This document shows, piece after piece, positions 44,580 through 57,257 of a stretch of DNA of 64,000 bases. A model generated the notes under the pieces. That model saw only the letters and a program-made list of their open reading frames with translations, did not search any database and was not told the origin of the DNA. A program made the position numbers and the translations under genes. The stretch covers positions 1,488,001-1,552,000 of the forward strand of contig NZ_CP155576.1 in the NCBI RefSeq assembly GCF_039693965.1. The letters are read 5' to 3'. The stretch is from Moraxella sp. K1664 (lineage in GTDB: Bacteria; Pseudomonadota; Gammaproteobacteria; Pseudomonadales; Moraxellaceae). Each line of letters starts with the position of its first letter. The stretch's first letter is position 1.

Positions 44580-44834
44580 TGGGTATTTGACCTTTTGTGT
44601 TAGCACGGTCTTTTAAGCTGGTGTCAGCACACTTCAAAAAGGACAAACGCTCCCTATGCACAAGCCATATTTTTAAAGTTTTTGATAAGCTAAATGCGTT
44701 ACCGTGTTTGGCGTGTTTTTGTGTCTTTGATATTTAAAAATGTAGGGCAAAAGAGCAGTAGTTAATTTTTGAAGATTGGTAGTTTTCTGGTACTCAATCA
44801 GAGTGCTTTTCTTAGTTTAACGTAAGGATTCTTA

Positions 44835-47800
44835 ATGGCATATTCTTATACTGAAAAAAAACGTATTCGTAAAAGTTTTTCTCGTCTGCCTGATGTGATG
44901 GACGTGCCGTACTTGCTCGCCATTCAGGTGGATTCTTACGAGCAGTTTTTACAAGAACACAAAAAACCTGCTACCCGTGCTAACATCGGTTTGCAAGCAG
45001 CGTTTTCATCTATTTTTCCCATAACCAGTCATTCTGGCAATGCTGAGCTACAATACGTCGAATATTATCTGGGTGAGCCTGAGTTTGATGAGCGTGAATG
45101 TATCATGCGTGGCTCAACCTTTGCCGCCCCCCTACGTGTCAAGATTCGCCTAGTGGTCAAAGACAAAGACGCCAAAGACAAAGAAAGCAAAGCAGCGATT
45201 AAAGACATTCGTGACCAAATCGTGTACATGGGCGAGATTCCGCTCATGACCGACAATGGTACGTTCATCATTAATGGTACTGAGCGTGTGATTGTTTCAC
45301 AACTTCACCGCTCCCCCGGCGTGTTCTTTGATCACGACAAAGGCAAATCACATTCTAGTGGTAAAGTACTTTATAACGCCCGTATCATTCCTTATCGTGG
45401 CTCATGGCTTGATTTTGAATTTGATGTCAAAGACTTGGTGTACGCCCGTATCGATCGTCGTCGTAAATTGCTTGCAACCATCATCTTGCGTGCCATTGGC
45501 ATGAACACTGCGGATATTTTGTCCACATTCTTTGAGACCGTAGATGTCTTTAAAGGCGACAATGGTTTTGAAGTTGAGCTTGTGCCTGAGCGTCTACAAG
45601 GCGAGATGGCACAGTTTGACATTGTCTCGCCTGAGGGTAAGGTCATTGTTGAGCAAGGTAAGCGTATTAACGCTCGCCGTATTAAGGAAATCCAAGCGTC
45701 TGGCATGACCAAATTGGCGGTGCCTGATGAGTATCTGTACGAGCGTATCCTTGCCGAAGACGTGATTTATCATGATGAAGTGCTTGCCCGTGCCAACAGC
45801 TTGATTGACCATGAATTGCTGGTTAAACTGGCTGATAAGAACATCAAAGGCTTTAAAATCCTATTTACCAATGACATCGACCATGGGGCGTATATCGCTG
45901 ACACACTGCGTGCTGACACGATTACCACGCGTGAAGAGGCACTCATTGAGATTTATAAGGTCATGCGTCCAGGCGAGCCACCAACCTTGGAAACTGCCGA
46001 AAAACTATTTGAATCAATGTTTTTTAGCCACGAGCGTTATGACTTATCAAACGTTGGTCGCATGAAGTTTAACCGTCGTTTGGGTCGTGATTTTGTAGAT
46101 AGCGACAGCATTGAAGTGCAACGTGAGCAGGGCGTGTTGTCTAATCAAGACATCATTGATGTCCTAAAAGAGCTGATTGAGATTCGTAACGGTCGTGGCG
46201 AAGTGGACGACATCGACCATCTGGGTAACCGTCGTATCCGCTCGGTGGGCGAGATGACCGAGAATCAATTCCGTATCGGTTTGGCTCGCGTGGAGCGTGC
46301 AGTCAAAGAGCGTCTGACCGCTGCCGAATCTGACAACCTATCGCCCCAAGACTTGATTAACTCTAAGCCTGTGGCGGCGTCCATCAAAGAGTTTTTTGGT
46401 TCATCACAGTTGTCCCAGTTCATGGATCAAAACAACCCACTGTCAGAGATTACGCATAAACGTCGTGTTTCTGCCCTAGGTCCTGGTGGTTTGACCCGTG
46501 AGCGTGCAGGCTTTGAGGTGCGTGACGTACATACCACGCATTATGGGCGTGTGTGTCCGATTGAAACGCCTGAGGGCCCAAACATCGGTTTGATTAACTC
46601 ATTGGCGGTCTTTGCCAAAACCAATAACTTTGGCTTCTTAGAAACGCCTTACCGCCGTGTGATGGATGGTAAGGTAACAGATGACATTGAATACATGTCT
46701 GCCATTGAAGAGGTTGGGGCTGTTGTTGCCCAAGCAGATTCACCCATGAATGAGCATGGCGAGCTGACCGAAGAGATGGTGATGGTGCGTTATCATGGCG
46801 AATCGGTGCGTATGAGTCCCGATAAAGTAACGCACATGGACGTATCGCCACGTCAGGTTGTGTCGGTAGCAGCGAGCTTGATTCCATTTTTGGAGCATGA
46901 CGATGCTAACCGTGCCTTGATGGGTTCGAACATGCAACGTCAAGCTGTGCCAACTTTGCGTGCTGATAAACCGCTTGTGGGTACAGGCATGGAACGCCAT
47001 GTTGCTCGTGACAGTGGCGTGTGTGTTGTCGCCAAGCGTGGCGGTGTGATTGAAGAGGTTGATGCCAGTCGTATTATCGTACGTGTCAATGATGCTGAAA
47101 TGATCGCAGGTGAGGCAGGTATTGATATTTATAATCTCATCAAATACACCCGTTCCAACCAAAACACCTGTATTAACCAACGCATCATTGTCAATGCTGG
47201 CGATGTGATTGCTCGTGGTGATATCTTGGCTGATGGCCCATCTACTGATTTGGGTGAACTTGCTTTGGGTCAAAACATGCGTGTGGCGTTTATGCCATGG
47301 AATGGGTATAACTTTGAGGACTCTATTTTGCTCTCTGAGCGAGTGGTTCAAGAAGACCGTTTCACCACGATTCACATTCAAGAGTTAACTTGTGTGGCTC
47401 GTGATACCAAACTTGGGCCAGAAGAGATTACAGGCGATATTCCAAACGTGGGCGAGGCAGCTCTATCAAATCTTGACGAAGCGGGTATTGTCTATATCGG
47501 TGCTGAGGTGGATGCTGGCGATATTTTGGTTGGTAAAGTAACACCAAAAGGTGAAAGTCAGCTGACCCCAGAGGAGAAGTTACTTCGTGCCATTTTTGGT
47601 GAAAAAGCGGCGGATGTTAAAGACACATCTTTGCGTGTGCCGTCATCAACTAAGGGCACAGTTATTGATGTGCAAGTCTTTACCCGTGATGGATTGGAAA
47701 AAGACAGCCGTGCCAAAGCCATTGAAAAAGCAATGCTTGATGATTATCGTAAAGACCTAAAAGAAGAGCTGGTGATTTTTGAAGCAGCGGCACGTGGTCG

Positions 47801-48941
47801 TATCATCACGTTGCTAGATGGCAAAAAAGTCTCAGGCGGTGCAGGCTTTAAAGCAGGTACAGTACTGACAGGTGCTGACATGGAGAGCTTAGCACTTGAA
47901 ACCTTGCTTGACATCCAACCTGCCGAAGAGGAAATCTCTGAACGTCTCACTCAGATTGCTGATTACTTAACCGATAAGCAAAAAGAGATTGATGATAAAT
48001 TTGCCAGAAAAAAAGCCAAACTAACCGCAGGTGATGATTTGGCTCATGGTGTGCAAAAAATCGTGAAGGTATATTTGGCGGTAAAACGTCGTATCCAACC
48101 TGGTGATAAAATGGCAGGTCGTCACGGCAACAAGGGTGTCGTCTCTCGCATCATGCCGGTTGAAGACATGCCTTATGACGAAAACGGCAATCCGGTGGAC
48201 ATCGTGCTAAACCCACTGGGCGTACCATCTCGTATGAACATCGGTCAGGTGCTAGAAACGCATCTGGGCATGGCAGCACGTGGTTTGGGTGATAAGATTA
48301 ACGCCATGTTACGCTCACAAGTTGCTGTTGGCGAGTTGCGTGAATTCTTAGATAAGATTTATAATCAAGTCGGTGGCGAGCAGGTGGATTTGGACAGTTT
48401 GTCCGATGAAGACATCCTGGCCATGGCTGAGAATTTGCGTGCTGGTGTGCCAATGGGTACGGCAGTCTTTGATGGTGCTAAAGAAACCCAAATCAAAGAG
48501 CTGTTAGAGCTAGCAGGGCTTGATAAATCAGGTCAGCAAACGCTATATGACGGACGCACCGGTAAGAAATTTGACCGTCCTGTCACGGTTGGCTATATGT
48601 ATATGCTAAAACTTAACCACTTGGTTGATGATAAGATGCATGCTCGTTCTACCGGTTCTTACTCACTGGTTACTCAGCAACCACTTGGTGGTAAAGCCCA
48701 GTTCGGTGGTCAGCGTTTCGGTGAGATGGAAGTGTGGGCGTTGGAGGCATATGGTGCAACCTACACCTTGCAAGAGATGCTGACTGTGAAGTCGGATGAT
48801 GTTGAGGGTCGTACTCGCATGTATAAGAACATCGTGGACGGTGAGCAGTACATGAATCCGGGCATGCCTGAGTCGTTTAACGTACTGACCAAAGAAATTC
48901 GCTCTTTGGGTATTAACATTGACCTAAAAGAGAAAAAGTAA
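44835..48941 (+). CDS. rpoB: DNA-directed RNA polymerase beta subunit
   Basis: Second largest RNA polymerase subunit, 1368 residues. The rifampicin region [20 protein letters not shown] and [12 protein letters not shown] lies at about 522-553. His541 corresponds to E. coli His526, and the usual Ser, Gln, Asp, Arg and Ser positions keep wild-type residues, so no classical resistance change is visible. The C terminus carries the conserved [20 protein letters not shown] block. AAGGATT precedes the ATG. Confidence 0.99.
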   Translation: MAYSYTEKKRIRKSFSRLPDVMDVPYLLAIQVDSYEQFLQEHKKPATRANIGLQAAFSSIFPITSHSGNAELQYVEYYLGEPEFDERECIMRGSTFAAPLRVKIRLVVKDKDAKDKESKAAIKDIRDQIVYMGEIPLMTDNGTFIINGTERVIVSQLHRSPGVFFDHDKGKSHSSGKVLYNARIIPYRGSWLDFEFDVKDLVYARIDRRRKLLATIILRAIGMNTADILSTFFETVDVFKGDNGFEVELVPERLQGEMAQFDIVSPEGKVIVEQGKRINARRIKEIQASGMTKLAVPDEYLYERILAEDVIYHDEVLARANSLIDHELLVKLADKNIKGFKILFTNDIDHGAYIADTLRADTITTREEALIEIYKVMRPGEPPTLETAEKLFESMFFSHERYDLSNVGRMKFNRRLGRDFVDSDSIEVQREQGVLSNQDIIDVLKELIEIRNGRGEVDDIDHLGNRRIRSVGEMTENQFRIGLARVERAVKERLTAAESDNLSPQDLINSKPVAASIKEFFGSSQLSQFMDQNNPLSEITHKRRVSALGPGGLTRERAGFEVRDVHTTHYGRVCPIETPEGPNIGLINSLAVFAKTNNFGFLETPYRRVMDGKVTDDIEYMSAIEEVGAVVAQADSPMNEHGELTEEMVMVRYHGESVRMSPDKVTHMDVSPRQVVSVAASLIPFLEHDDANRALMGSNMQRQAVPTLRADKPLVGTGMERHVARDSGVCVVAKRGGVIEEVDASRIIVRVNDAEMIAGEAGIDIYNLIKYTRSNQNTCINQRIIVNAGDVIARGDILADGPSTDLGELALGQNMRVAFMPWNGYNFEDSILLSERVVQEDRFTTIHIQELTCVARDTKLGPEEITGDIPNVGEAALSNLDEAGIVYIGAEVDAGDILVGKVTPKGESQLTPEEKLLRAIFGEKAADVKDTSLRVPSSTKGTVIDVQVFTRDGLEKDSRAKAIEKAMLDDYRKDLKEELVIFEAAARGRIITLLDGKKVSGGAGFKAGTVLTGADMESLALETLLDIQPAEEEISERLTQIADYLTDKQKEIDDKFARKKAKLTAGDDLAHGVQKIVKVYLAVKRRIQPGDKMAGRHGNKGVVSRIMPVEDMPYDENGNPVDIVLNPLGVPSRMNIGQVLETHLGMAARGLGDKINAMLRSQVAVGELREFLDKIYNQVGGEQVDLDSLSDEDILAMAENLRAGVPMGTAVFDGAKETQIKELLELAGLDKSGQQTLYDGRTGKKFDRPVTVGYMYMLKLNHLVDDKMHARSTGSYSLVTQQPLGGKAQFGGQRFGEMEVWALEAYGATYTLQEMLTVKSDDVEGRTRMYKNIVDGEQYMNPGMPESFNVLTKEIRSLGINIDLKEKK

Positions 48942-49014
48942 TTGCTGTTAAGTTAGGTGCTTGTCTTTGATGAGCACCAGCTTGCGATGACATAAAACTA
49001 AGCGGAGAAGTCAT

Positions 49015-52000
49015 TTGAAAGATTTATTAGACATCATGAAAGGCCCTGCTGATGGCGGGGTAAAAGAGTTTGACAGCATTCAAATTTCTTTGGCAAGCCC
49101 TGATACCATCAAATCATGGTCGCATGGCGAAGTCAAAAAACCCGAAACCATTAACTACCGCACCTTTAAACCTGAGCGTGACGGTCTGTTTTGTGCCAAA
49201 ATCTTTGGGCCTGTCAAGGATTTTGAGTGTTTGTGTGGCAAATACAAGCGTCGTAAATTCCAAGGCATTATTTGTGAAAAATGTGGCGTAGAGGTGACCG
49301 CCGCCAAAGTTCGCCGAGACCGCATGGGTCATATCGAGCTTGCCAGTCCTGTGGCACATATTTGGTTCTTAAAATCCTTGCCAAGCCGTATTGGTCTATT
49401 GCTTGACATCACTTTGCGTGATATCGAGCGTGTGCTATATTTTGAAAGCTATATCGTTACCGATCCTGGCATGACAGGGCTTGAAAAATACCAACTGCTA
49501 GATGATGAGCAATATTTTAATGCCCTAGAACAATATGGCGATGAGTTTATTGCTAAGATGGGTGCAGAAGCGGTTCAAGACTTACTAAAAGACATTGATG
49601 TCGATGGTGAGATTGATGAGCTACGTGCGACCATTCCCCAAACAGGCTCTGAAACCAAACTCAAAAAGATGTCAAAACGCTTGCAACTGTTAGAAGCGTT
49701 CCGTGATTCAGGTAACAAGCCCGAATGGATGGTGATGACCGTATTGCCTGTATTGCCACCTGATTTGCGTCCATTGGTGCCACTTGAAGGTGGTCGTTTT
49801 GCTACGTCTGATTTGAACGATTTGTATCGCCGTGTCATCAACCGTAACAACCGTCTAAAACGCCTGTTAGAGCTCAACGCCCCTGACATCATCGTGCGTA
49901 ATGAGAAGCGTATGCTTCAAGAAGCGGTCGATGCTCTGCTTGACAACGGTCGCCGTGGACGTGCCATCACAGGTTCAAACAAGCGTCCATTAAAGTCGCT
50001 TGCGGACATGATTAAAGGTAAGCAAGGTCGTTTCCGTCAAAACCTTTTGGGTAAGCGTGTGGACTACTCGGGTCGTTCGGTGATTGTGGTAGGTCCAACC
50101 CTGCGTCTGCACCAATGCGGCCTACCTAAGAAAATGGCATTAGAGCTATTTAAGCCATTTACTTATGCCAAATTATTGCAAAATAACATCGCCCAGACCA
50201 TCAAAGCCGCCAAGAAAATGGTGGAGCGTGAAGAGCCTGTGGTGTGGGACATGCTAGCGAGCGTCATTCGTGAACACCCTGTGCTATTGAACCGTGCCCC
50301 AACCCTTCACCGTCTAGGTCTGCAAGCCTTTGAGCCTGTACTTATTGAAGGTAAAGCCATCCAGCTCCACCCACTCGTGTGTGCGGCATTTAACGCCGAC
50401 TTTGACGGTGACCAAATGGCGGTACACGTACCACTAACCTTAGAAGCTCAGCTTGAAGCTCGTGCCTTGATGATGTCTACCAATAATATCCTATCGCCTG
50501 CCAATGGTGAGCCGATTATTGTGCCATCACAAGACGTGGTACTTGGTTTGTACTACATCAGCCGTAGTCATGTCAATGCCAAAGGCGAAAATATGGCGTT
50601 TAGTACGGTCAATGAAGCCTTGCGTGCCATCGGTTCTGATGACTTATCTGTCAATGCCAAAATCAAAGTGCGTGTTACTGAGACGATTTTGGATGAAAGA
50701 ACTGGCGAGAGAACCACCAAGACCGAAATCAAAGACACGGTTGCAGGACGTTTGCTGATTTGGAACATCATGCCAGAGGGCATGGCATTTGAAGAATGCA
50801 ACAAAGAGATGACCAAGAAAAACATCTCTAAGTTACTAAACTCATGCTATCGCAAACTGGGTGTTAAAGAGTCTGTTCTATTTGCTGACCATTTGATGTA
50901 TCTAGGCTTTGCCCAAGCGACCTTATCAGGCATCTCAATCGGCATGGAAGACATGGTGATTCCGCCGAACAAAAAAGAGATTGTTGATACTGCGGACGCC
51001 GAGGTGCGTGAGATTGAACAGCAGTTTGAGGGTGGTTTTGTTACCGCAGGTGAACGCTATAACAAAGTAGTTGATATCTGGTCTCGTACGTCTGACAAAA
51101 TCGCCAATGCGATGATGGATAACTTATCGACCGATGAAGTGGTAAACAGTCAAGGCGAGATTGAGAAAGAAAAATCCTTTAACTCCATCTATATGATGGC
51201 AGACTCAGGGGCTCGTGGTAGTGCCACACAGATTCGTCAGCTTGCCGGTATGCGTGGTTTGATGGCAAAACCAGATGGCTCTATCATTGAGACACCGATT
51301 AAAGCAAACTTCCGTGAAGGCTTGACGGTATTGCAGTACTTTATCTCAACGCACGGTGCCCGTAAAGGTCTTGCCGATACCGCTCTAAAAACCGCTAACT
51401 CAGGTTATCTGACCCGTCGCTTGGTAGACGTGGCACAGGATTTGGTGATTACGCATGATGACTGTGGTACCGACGCAGGACAGCTCATGACCCCTGTGAT
51501 TGATGGTGGTGAGATCGTTGAGCGTTTGGGCGACCGTGTGTTAGGTCGTGTGACCGCCAAAGATGTTACCAATCACGATGGTGAAGTCGTTATCCCAGCA
51601 GGTACGTTGATTGACGAGCGTCTGGTTGAAGTGCTGGACAATAACGCCATTGATGAGGTGTATGTACGTTCGGTCATTACCTGTGAAGCAACGCAGGGTG
51701 TATGTGCTAAATGTTATGGTCGTGATTTGGCTCGCGGTCATCTTGTCAATATCGGCGAGTCTGTCGGTGTTATGGCAGCCCAGTCCATTGGTGAACCGGG
51801 TACACAGCTGACCATGCGTACGTTCCACGTCGGTGGTGCGGCAAGTGCAGCATCAGTAGATAACAGCGTATCAGTGGGTAATAATGGTACGGTACGTTTC
51901 CACAACATGAAGACCGTAGAACATGCTGATGGTCATTTGGTGGTTGTATCGCGTTCGGCAGAGATTGGTGTGGCAGACGCCCAAGGTCGTGAGCGTGAGC

Positions 52001-53244
52001 GTTATAAAGTGCCTTATGGTTCTAATATCTTGGTACGTGACGGTGCCGAAGTGGGTGCAGGCGATGTCATTGCCAAATGGGATCCGCATACCCACCCAAT
52101 CATTACCGAGTTTGCTGGTACGGCACGATTTAGCGACATTGCCGATGGCATGACCGCGACCGTCAAAGTGGATGAAACCACGGGCATGAGCTCCTTTGAG
52201 ATTTTGGCAAGTAAAGACCGTCCAAGTCTCTCCAAAGACTTACGTCCTGCCATCATCCTAGATACGACAGATGGGCGTGAAGTGGTCTATTTCCTACCTG
52301 CTGAGACTGTGATTCGTGTGTCAGAGGGCGAGGCGGTAACTGCAGGTTCGGTACTCGGTCGTGTGCCACAAGCCACATCAGGTACCAAGGACATTACCGG
52401 TGGTCTGCCACGAGTGGCTGATTTGTTCGAAGCTCGTAAACCAAAAGACCACGCCATCATGGCAGAAGTGAGCGGTACGGTGTCATTTGGTAAAGAAACC
52501 AAAGGCAAAAACCGCTTTGTCATCACTGATGAAGAGGGTAATGAACACGAAGAGTTGATTCCAAAATGGCGTCAAATCAACGTCTTTGAGGGCGAGCATG
52601 TCGAGCGTGGTGAGATTGTCTCTGATGGTCCACAAAATCCACATGACATCTTACGCTTAAAAGGCGAGACAGCATTGGCAAATTACGTGGTTAATGAGGT
52701 CCAAGAGGTTTATCGCTTACAAGGTGTGAAGATTAACGATAAGCACATCGAGGTTATCGTTCGTCAAATGCTCCGTAAAGTAGAAGTGATTGATGGCGGT
52801 GATTCTAGCTACTTCAAAGGCGACCAAGTGGAATACACCAAAGTGCGTGCCTTGAACGAAGAGCTTATCGCTAATGACAAATTCCCAATCGTCTATGAGC
52901 GTCAGCTACTGGGTATTACCAAAGCATCGCTTGCCACCGAGTCGTTTATCTCAGCAGCGTCATTCCAAGAGACCACACGTGTCTTGACGGCGGCAGCAAC
53001 GATGGGTAAAGTGGACGACTTGTCTGGTCTCAAAGAGAACGTGGTTGTTGGTCGCTTGATTCCTGCTGGTACGGGTTTGGCGTATCATCAAAACCGCCAA
53101 CGCCTTGCCGAGCGTGGTTTGGAGCCAGTCATTACTGTAACCGAAGACCCGTACACCAAGCCTGCCGACCCACTACTGGCTGGAACGGACGCCAAAGATG
53201 ACTTTGCGGCGGCTTTTGCCAGTGAATTTGGTCAAAGTGAATAA
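49015..53244 (+). CDS. rpoC: DNA-directed RNA polymerase beta' subunit
   Basis: Largest RNA polymerase subunit, 1409 residues, with the catalytic NADFDGD at 460-466. The N-terminal zinc ribbon is [19 protein letters not shown], and the second zinc site is [16 protein letters not shown]. The start is a TTG at 49015 with GGAGA 6 bases upstream; the product then begins [15 protein letters not shown] as in relatives. It follows rpoB after 73 bases and ends at a strong terminator. Confidence 0.99.
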   Translation: MKDLLDIMKGPADGGVKEFDSIQISLASPDTIKSWSHGEVKKPETINYRTFKPERDGLFCAKIFGPVKDFECLCGKYKRRKFQGIICEKCGVEVTAAKVRRDRMGHIELASPVAHIWFLKSLPSRIGLLLDITLRDIERVLYFESYIVTDPGMTGLEKYQLLDDEQYFNALEQYGDEFIAKMGAEAVQDLLKDIDVDGEIDELRATIPQTGSETKLKKMSKRLQLLEAFRDSGNKPEWMVMTVLPVLPPDLRPLVPLEGGRFATSDLNDLYRRVINRNNRLKRLLELNAPDIIVRNEKRMLQEAVDALLDNGRRGRAITGSNKRPLKSLADMIKGKQGRFRQNLLGKRVDYSGRSVIVVGPTLRLHQCGLPKKMALELFKPFTYAKLLQNNIAQTIKAAKKMVEREEPVVWDMLASVIREHPVLLNRAPTLHRLGLQAFEPVLIEGKAIQLHPLVCAAFNADFDGDQMAVHVPLTLEAQLEARALMMSTNNILSPANGEPIIVPSQDVVLGLYYISRSHVNAKGENMAFSTVNEALRAIGSDDLSVNAKIKVRVTETILDERTGERTTKTEIKDTVAGRLLIWNIMPEGMAFEECNKEMTKKNISKLLNSCYRKLGVKESVLFADHLMYLGFAQATLSGISIGMEDMVIPPNKKEIVDTADAEVREIEQQFEGGFVTAGERYNKVVDIWSRTSDKIANAMMDNLSTDEVVNSQGEIEKEKSFNSIYMMADSGARGSATQIRQLAGMRGLMAKPDGSIIETPIKANFREGLTVLQYFISTHGARKGLADTALKTANSGYLTRRLVDVAQDLVITHDDCGTDAGQLMTPVIDGGEIVERLGDRVLGRVTAKDVTNHDGEVVIPAGTLIDERLVEVLDNNAIDEVYVRSVITCEATQGVCAKCYGRDLARGHLVNIGESVGVMAAQSIGEPGTQLTMRTFHVGGAASAASVDNSVSVGNNGTVRFHNMKTVEHADGHLVVVSRSAEIGVADAQGRERERYKVPYGSNILVRDGAEVGAGDVIAKWDPHTHPIITEFAGTARFSDIADGMTATVKVDETTGMSSFEILASKDRPSLSKDLRPAIILDTTDGREVVYFLPAETVIRVSEGEAVTAGSVLGRVPQATSGTKDITGGLPRVADLFEARKPKDHAIMAEVSGTVSFGKETKGKNRFVITDEEGNEHEELIPKWRQINVFEGEHVERGEIVSDGPQNPHDILRLKGETALANYVVNEVQEVYRLQGVKINDKHIEVIVRQMLRKVEVIDGGDSSYFKGDQVEYTKVRALNEELIANDKFPIVYERQLLGITKASLATESFISAASFQETTRVLTAAATMGKVDDLSGLKENVVVGRLIPAGTGLAYHQNRQRLAERGLEPVITVTEDPYTKPADPLLAGTDAKDDFAAAFASEFGQSE

Positions 53245-53255
53245 TTCTTAACAAT

Positions 53256-53284
53256 AAAAAAGCTCGCTTAGGCGGGCTTTTTTA
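53256..53284 (+). terminator. Terminator of the rpoBC operon
   Basis: AAAAAAGCTCGC and GCGGGCTTTTTT pair around a 4-base loop just after the rpoC stop. The remaining 318 bases before glnK are AT-rich and hold only the glnK promoter region. Confidence 0.9.
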
Positions 53285-53535
53285 TGCCTTCTAAAATTCA
53301 GCCCCCTCCAACAACTTGATACGCTCTGCAAGGTTAAATTGCCATTCGTCTTATAGATTATGGGTAATCTGTATGTTGATTTTAATGTTTTTAAAATTTA
53401 TTAACATAATCTTTTAAAAATAGTCCATTTTCATTTATTTTTCCCAACCGATCATCAAATTATCATTTATACTAATGATATATAAATAAAAACTTATAAA
53501 TAAATTCTTTTTTATCAAAATAAATCGTTTTTCAT

Positions 53536-53553
53536 TTGGAAGAAAATTTGCCA
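53536..53553 (+). promoter_or_regulatory. Sigma-54 (RpoN) promoter candidate for glnK-amtB
   Basis: TTTGGAAGAAAATTTGCCAT has the GG and GC dinucleotides exactly ten bases apart (GG 53538-53539, GC 53550-53551), the invariant spacing of -24/-12 promoters. It lies about 50 bases before glnK, a gene family often under NtrC and RpoN control. Only part of the TGGCAC half is conserved. Confidence 0.5.
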
Positions 53554-53593
53554 TACTATGTCCAACTTATAATTTTTAATTATCTACTAATAG

Positions 53594-53941
<348 letters not shown>

Positions 53942-53983
53942 CTGGGTGAATTGATAGATTGGTAAATTTAATAAGGGGTGATT

Positions 53984-55261
53984 ATGAAAATTTTAGCAAA
54001 CAAATGGCAAATCGGCTGGCTACTGCTACTTGCCACAACCGTCCAAGCTGATGACGGCATCAACCACGGCAATAGTGCGTGGGTGCTGACCGCCACGGCG
54101 TTGGTGCTGATGATGACTTTACCAGGTTTGGCACTGTTTTATGCTGGCATGGTGCGTAAGAAAAACATCTTATCAACCATGATGCACAGCTTTGGGGCGA
54201 CAGCGGTGGTGTCGGTGCTGTGGGTGGCGATAGGTTATTCGTTGGCATTTAGTGATGGTGGTGCTTTGCAAGGGTTTATCGGTGGCACAGCACACGCCAT
54301 GCTCTCTGGGGTGGGTATTGCCGAGCGTAGTGGCGACATTCCTTTGGCGTTGTGGATAATGTTTCAGATGACGTTTGCCGTGATTGCGGTGGCGATTTTG
54401 GCGGGGTCATTGGCGGAGCGGATGAAATTTGGCTCATTTTTATTGTTCTCGGGCTTGTGGGTACTGCTCGTCTATGTGCCAGTATGTCATTGGGTATGGG
54501 GCGGTGGTTGGCTGACAGGCGATGCACTTGATTTTGCCGGTGGGACGGTTGTCCATGTCAATGCCGGTGTGGGCGGTTTGGTGTTGGCACATCTGCTTGG
54601 CAAGCGTCAAGACTACGGGAGAGCCAACCTTGCACCGCACAACCTTGTCTATGCCTTAATCGGTGCAGGGCTGTTGTGGGTAGGGTGGTTTGGCTTTAAC
54701 GGTGGTTCGGCTCTGGCGGCAGATGGGGTGGCAGCGATGGCAATCATTGTCTCGCAGGTGGCGGCAGCGATGGGGTTGTTGACGTGGCTGTTGTGTGAAT
54801 ATGTGGTGCGTGGACGGGCGTCGGCATTGGGTGGTGCATCAGGAGCGATAGCAGGTTTGGTGGGCATCACGCCAGCGGCAGGATTTGTGGGTGTGTCAGG
54901 GGCCATGGCGATAGGCGTACTGACGGCATTGGGCTGTTTTGGCATGATACATTATGGCAAAAAACGACTAGGCGTTGATGATACGCTGGACGCTTTTGGG
55001 CTGCATGGTGTGGGAGGTATCATTGGGGCGGTATTAACTGGTGTGTTTGTTAGTCAAGAGTTGTATCCCGATGTGGGACATGAGAGTCTACTGACACAGC
55101 TGTGGCTGCAAACAGAAGGGGTGCTAGCAACCATAGCATATTCAGCGGTGGCAACTTTTATCATTGGCATGGTAATCAAAAAGACCATGGGACTGCGTGT
55201 CGATGATGAAGCTGAGTATCAAGGGCTTGACCTAGCCATTCATGGCGAGAAAGTTAGCTAA
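53984..55261 (+). CDS. amtB: Ammonium transporter AmtB
   Basis: Trimeric ammonium channel. A cleavable N-terminal signal-like helix is followed by about 11 membrane helices. Conserved pieces include ALFYAGMVRKKNILSTMMHS, FAGGTVVHVNAGVGGLVLAH with one pore His, and the second pore His in DDTLDAFGLHGVGGIIGA. A GTG at 53978 extends the frame by two codons, but the ATG at 53984 follows AGGGG at good spacing. It is partnered with GlnK encoded upstream. Confidence 0.96.
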   Translation: MKILANKWQIGWLLLLATTVQADDGINHGNSAWVLTATALVLMMTLPGLALFYAGMVRKKNILSTMMHSFGATAVVSVLWVAIGYSLAFSDGGALQGFIGGTAHAMLSGVGIAERSGDIPLALWIMFQMTFAVIAVAILAGSLAERMKFGSFLLFSGLWVLLVYVPVCHWVWGGGWLTGDALDFAGGTVVHVNAGVGGLVLAHLLGKRQDYGRANLAPHNLVYALIGAGLLWVGWFGFNGGSALAADGVAAMAIIVSQVAAAMGLLTWLLCEYVVRGRASALGGASGAIAGLVGITPAAGFVGVSGAMAIGVLTALGCFGMIHYGKKRLGVDDTLDAFGLHGVGGIIGAVLTGVFVSQELYPDVGHESLLTQLWLQTEGVLATIAYSAVATFIIGMVIKKTMGLRVDDEAEYQGLDLAIHGEKVS

Positions 55262-55268
55262 ATCGATA

Positions 55269-55297
55269 AGCAAGGGCATGATGTGTCCTTGCTTTTT
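55269..55297 (+). terminator. Terminator of glnK-amtB
   Basis: AGCAAGG and CCTTGCT pair around a loop of about 11 bases and run into TTTTT. Confidence 0.7.
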
Positions 55298-55337
55298 CCA
55301 AAGGGTTTATTTAACATAATCTTTTTATTTTAACAAA

Positions 55338-55366
55338 ACAAAACCGCCAATATTTGACGGTTTTGC
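55338..55366 (-). terminator. Terminator of nadE
   Basis: ACAAAACCGCCAA and TTGACGGTTTTG pair around a short loop; on the minus strand a T-rich tail follows. It lies just beyond the nadE stop. Confidence 0.75.
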
Positions 55367-55378
55367 AATTAATTAAGC

Positions 55379-57049
55379 TTAAAACTCGCCCGTTACCGAC
55401 CAGCCATTGACTAGCGGATAACGGCGTTCACGTCCAAAGGATTTTTTGGTAATCTTAGTGCCGATTGCCCCTTGACGGCGTTTGTGTTCGGCTCTATCTA
55501 CCATGGTCAGCACACGCTCAACAACCGCAGGGTCAAAACCTGCCGCACAGATGGCTTTGTAGCCCAAATCTTCATCGATGTACATCTTCAAGATGGCATC
55601 AAGTAGGGTATAATCAGGCAAGCTGTCTTGGTCTTTTTGGTCGGGACGTAGCTCAGCCGATGGCGGACGAGTGATGACACGCTCAGGAATGACAGGGTTG
55701 TCTTCTAGGCGATTACGATAATCGGCTAGGCGGTACACGTCGGTCTTGTAGACGTCTTTTAGTACATCAAATCCGCCAACCATGTCGCCATATAGGGTAG
55801 AGTAGCCGACCGCATTTTCTGATTTGTTGCCAGTTGAGATGACCATATGTCCAAATTTGTTGGACAAAGCCATGAGTATCACGCCCCTTGCCCGAGCTTG
55901 TAGGTTCTCTTCGGTCACGTCAGGGGCTGCCCCTGCAAAGAGTGGGGCGAGCGTGGATTTGAGTCCTGCCACGGCATCGTGAATGGGGCAGATGGTATAA
56001 GAGACGTTGAGACGGGCGGCTTGGGCAGCGGCATCATCCAGACTCATCTGTGATGTATATTCATAAGGCATCATCACCGCATAGACTTTATCAGCACCCA
56101 ATGCATCCACAGCGATGGCAAGGGTCAAGGCACTGTCAATACCCCCCGAGAGTCCGACAATCACACCCTTAAAGCCTGAGCGATTGACATAATCACGCAA
56201 GCCAACCACCAAGGCTTGGTAGATTTGCGATTCTTCGGATAAGTCAAGTGGCGGTTTGGCTTGGGTGTCAAAGCGTCCGCTTGATACATCAAAGGTTGCC
56301 ATAATCAGCTGATTTAAAAATCTTGCCCCTTCGTGAGCAATCTCGCCGTCCGCTTGACTGATGAGTGAGCCACCATCAAAGACGATGTCATCTTGGGCAC
56401 CGACGGTATTGACATAGATGATGGGTAGCTTGTGCGTTGATGATTGACGGGCGATGAGTGCTTTACGTTCGGCTTGCTTGCCGACTTCAAAGGGTGACGC
56501 ATTTAGTACGACCACCATTTCCGCCCCTTCATCTTTGAGTGCTTTGATGGGTGCTTCGTGCCAGATGTCTTCACAAATGAGCAGTCCGATGGTCAGCCCT
56601 TTGTAGTCAAATAAGACTTGATTGCGACCTTTTTTAAAGTAGCGTTTTTCATCAAACACGCCGTAGTTTGGCAGGCATTGTTTGTGATAAAAGCCTTTTT
56701 GACTGCCACCTTGTAATATCGCCGCCGAGTTAAACGTGCCGTGATTGTCCACGTGTGGATAGCCCAAAATGGTGACAATGCCGTCTATCTTGGCAAGTTC
56801 ATTCATGGCAATCTTGACACGCTCAGCCAAGGTAGGACGCAGTAGCAAATCTTCTGGCGGATAGCCGATGAGTGCCAGCTCAGGAAAGATGACAACGTCC
56901 GCCCCACGAGCTTTGGCATCTAGGGCAAGGGCTTTCATCTTGCCCACGTTACCCTTGATGTCGCCCACCCAAAAATTTGTCTGCATGATGGCAAAAGTAA
57001 TCGTACCGTTTGGGGTGCTAATTTCGCTAAAATTTTCTTGTATTGACAT
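55379..57049 (-). CDS. nadE: Glutamine-dependent NAD+ synthetase
   Basis: Last step of NAD+ synthesis, amidating nicotinic acid adenine dinucleotide. The 556 residues combine an N-terminal nitrilase-fold glutaminase with the triad Glu57 (FPELAL), Lys123 (YHKQCLPNYG) and Cys159 (LICEDIWHE), and a C-terminal synthetase with the P-loop SGGIDS at 301-306. This long form takes nitrogen from glutamine, unlike the short NH3-dependent NadE. Its place next to glnK-amtB may be chance. Confidence 0.97.
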   Translation of the reverse strand: MSIQENFSEISTPNGTITFAIMQTNFWVGDIKGNVGKMKALALDAKARGADVVIFPELALIGYPPEDLLLRPTLAERVKIAMNELAKIDGIVTILGYPHVDNHGTFNSAAILQGGSQKGFYHKQCLPNYGVFDEKRYFKKGRNQVLFDYKGLTIGLLICEDIWHEAPIKALKDEGAEMVVVLNASPFEVGKQAERKALIARQSSTHKLPIIYVNTVGAQDDIVFDGGSLISQADGEIAHEGARFLNQLIMATFDVSSGRFDTQAKPPLDLSEESQIYQALVVGLRDYVNRSGFKGVIVGLSGGIDSALTLAIAVDALGADKVYAVMMPYEYTSQMSLDDAAAQAARLNVSYTICPIHDAVAGLKSTLAPLFAGAAPDVTEENLQARARGVILMALSNKFGHMVISTGNKSENAVGYSTLYGDMVGGFDVLKDVYKTDVYRLADYRNRLEDNPVIPERVITRPPSAELRPDQKDQDSLPDYTLLDAILKMYIDEDLGYKAICAAGFDPAVVERVLTMVDRAEHKRRQGAIGTKITKKSFGRERRYPLVNGWSVTGEF

Positions 57050-57257
57050 TTGTAATTATCCAGTAAAGTGTATTGATGGTTATCGCCTGTCGTCAATCCG
57101 TGTTTATCGGCAGGCAATGATGAGTTTGATTTGTCAAATCAGCTTGATGTTTGCATAAAACTAATTAAAACCAATCTAGACAAATCAACTTAGTATAGCA
57201 CACTATCGCCTATTTTTGTGATATAGTAGGCATTATTTTGTGACCTTGACGTTTGCC

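Noticed and set aside
46740-47381. Long minus-strand open frame (213 codons) inside rpoB
   Set aside because: It lies wholly within a highly conserved gene on the other strand, has no ribosome site or recognisable domain, and is rich in His and Thr as expected from antisense reading of highly biased codons.
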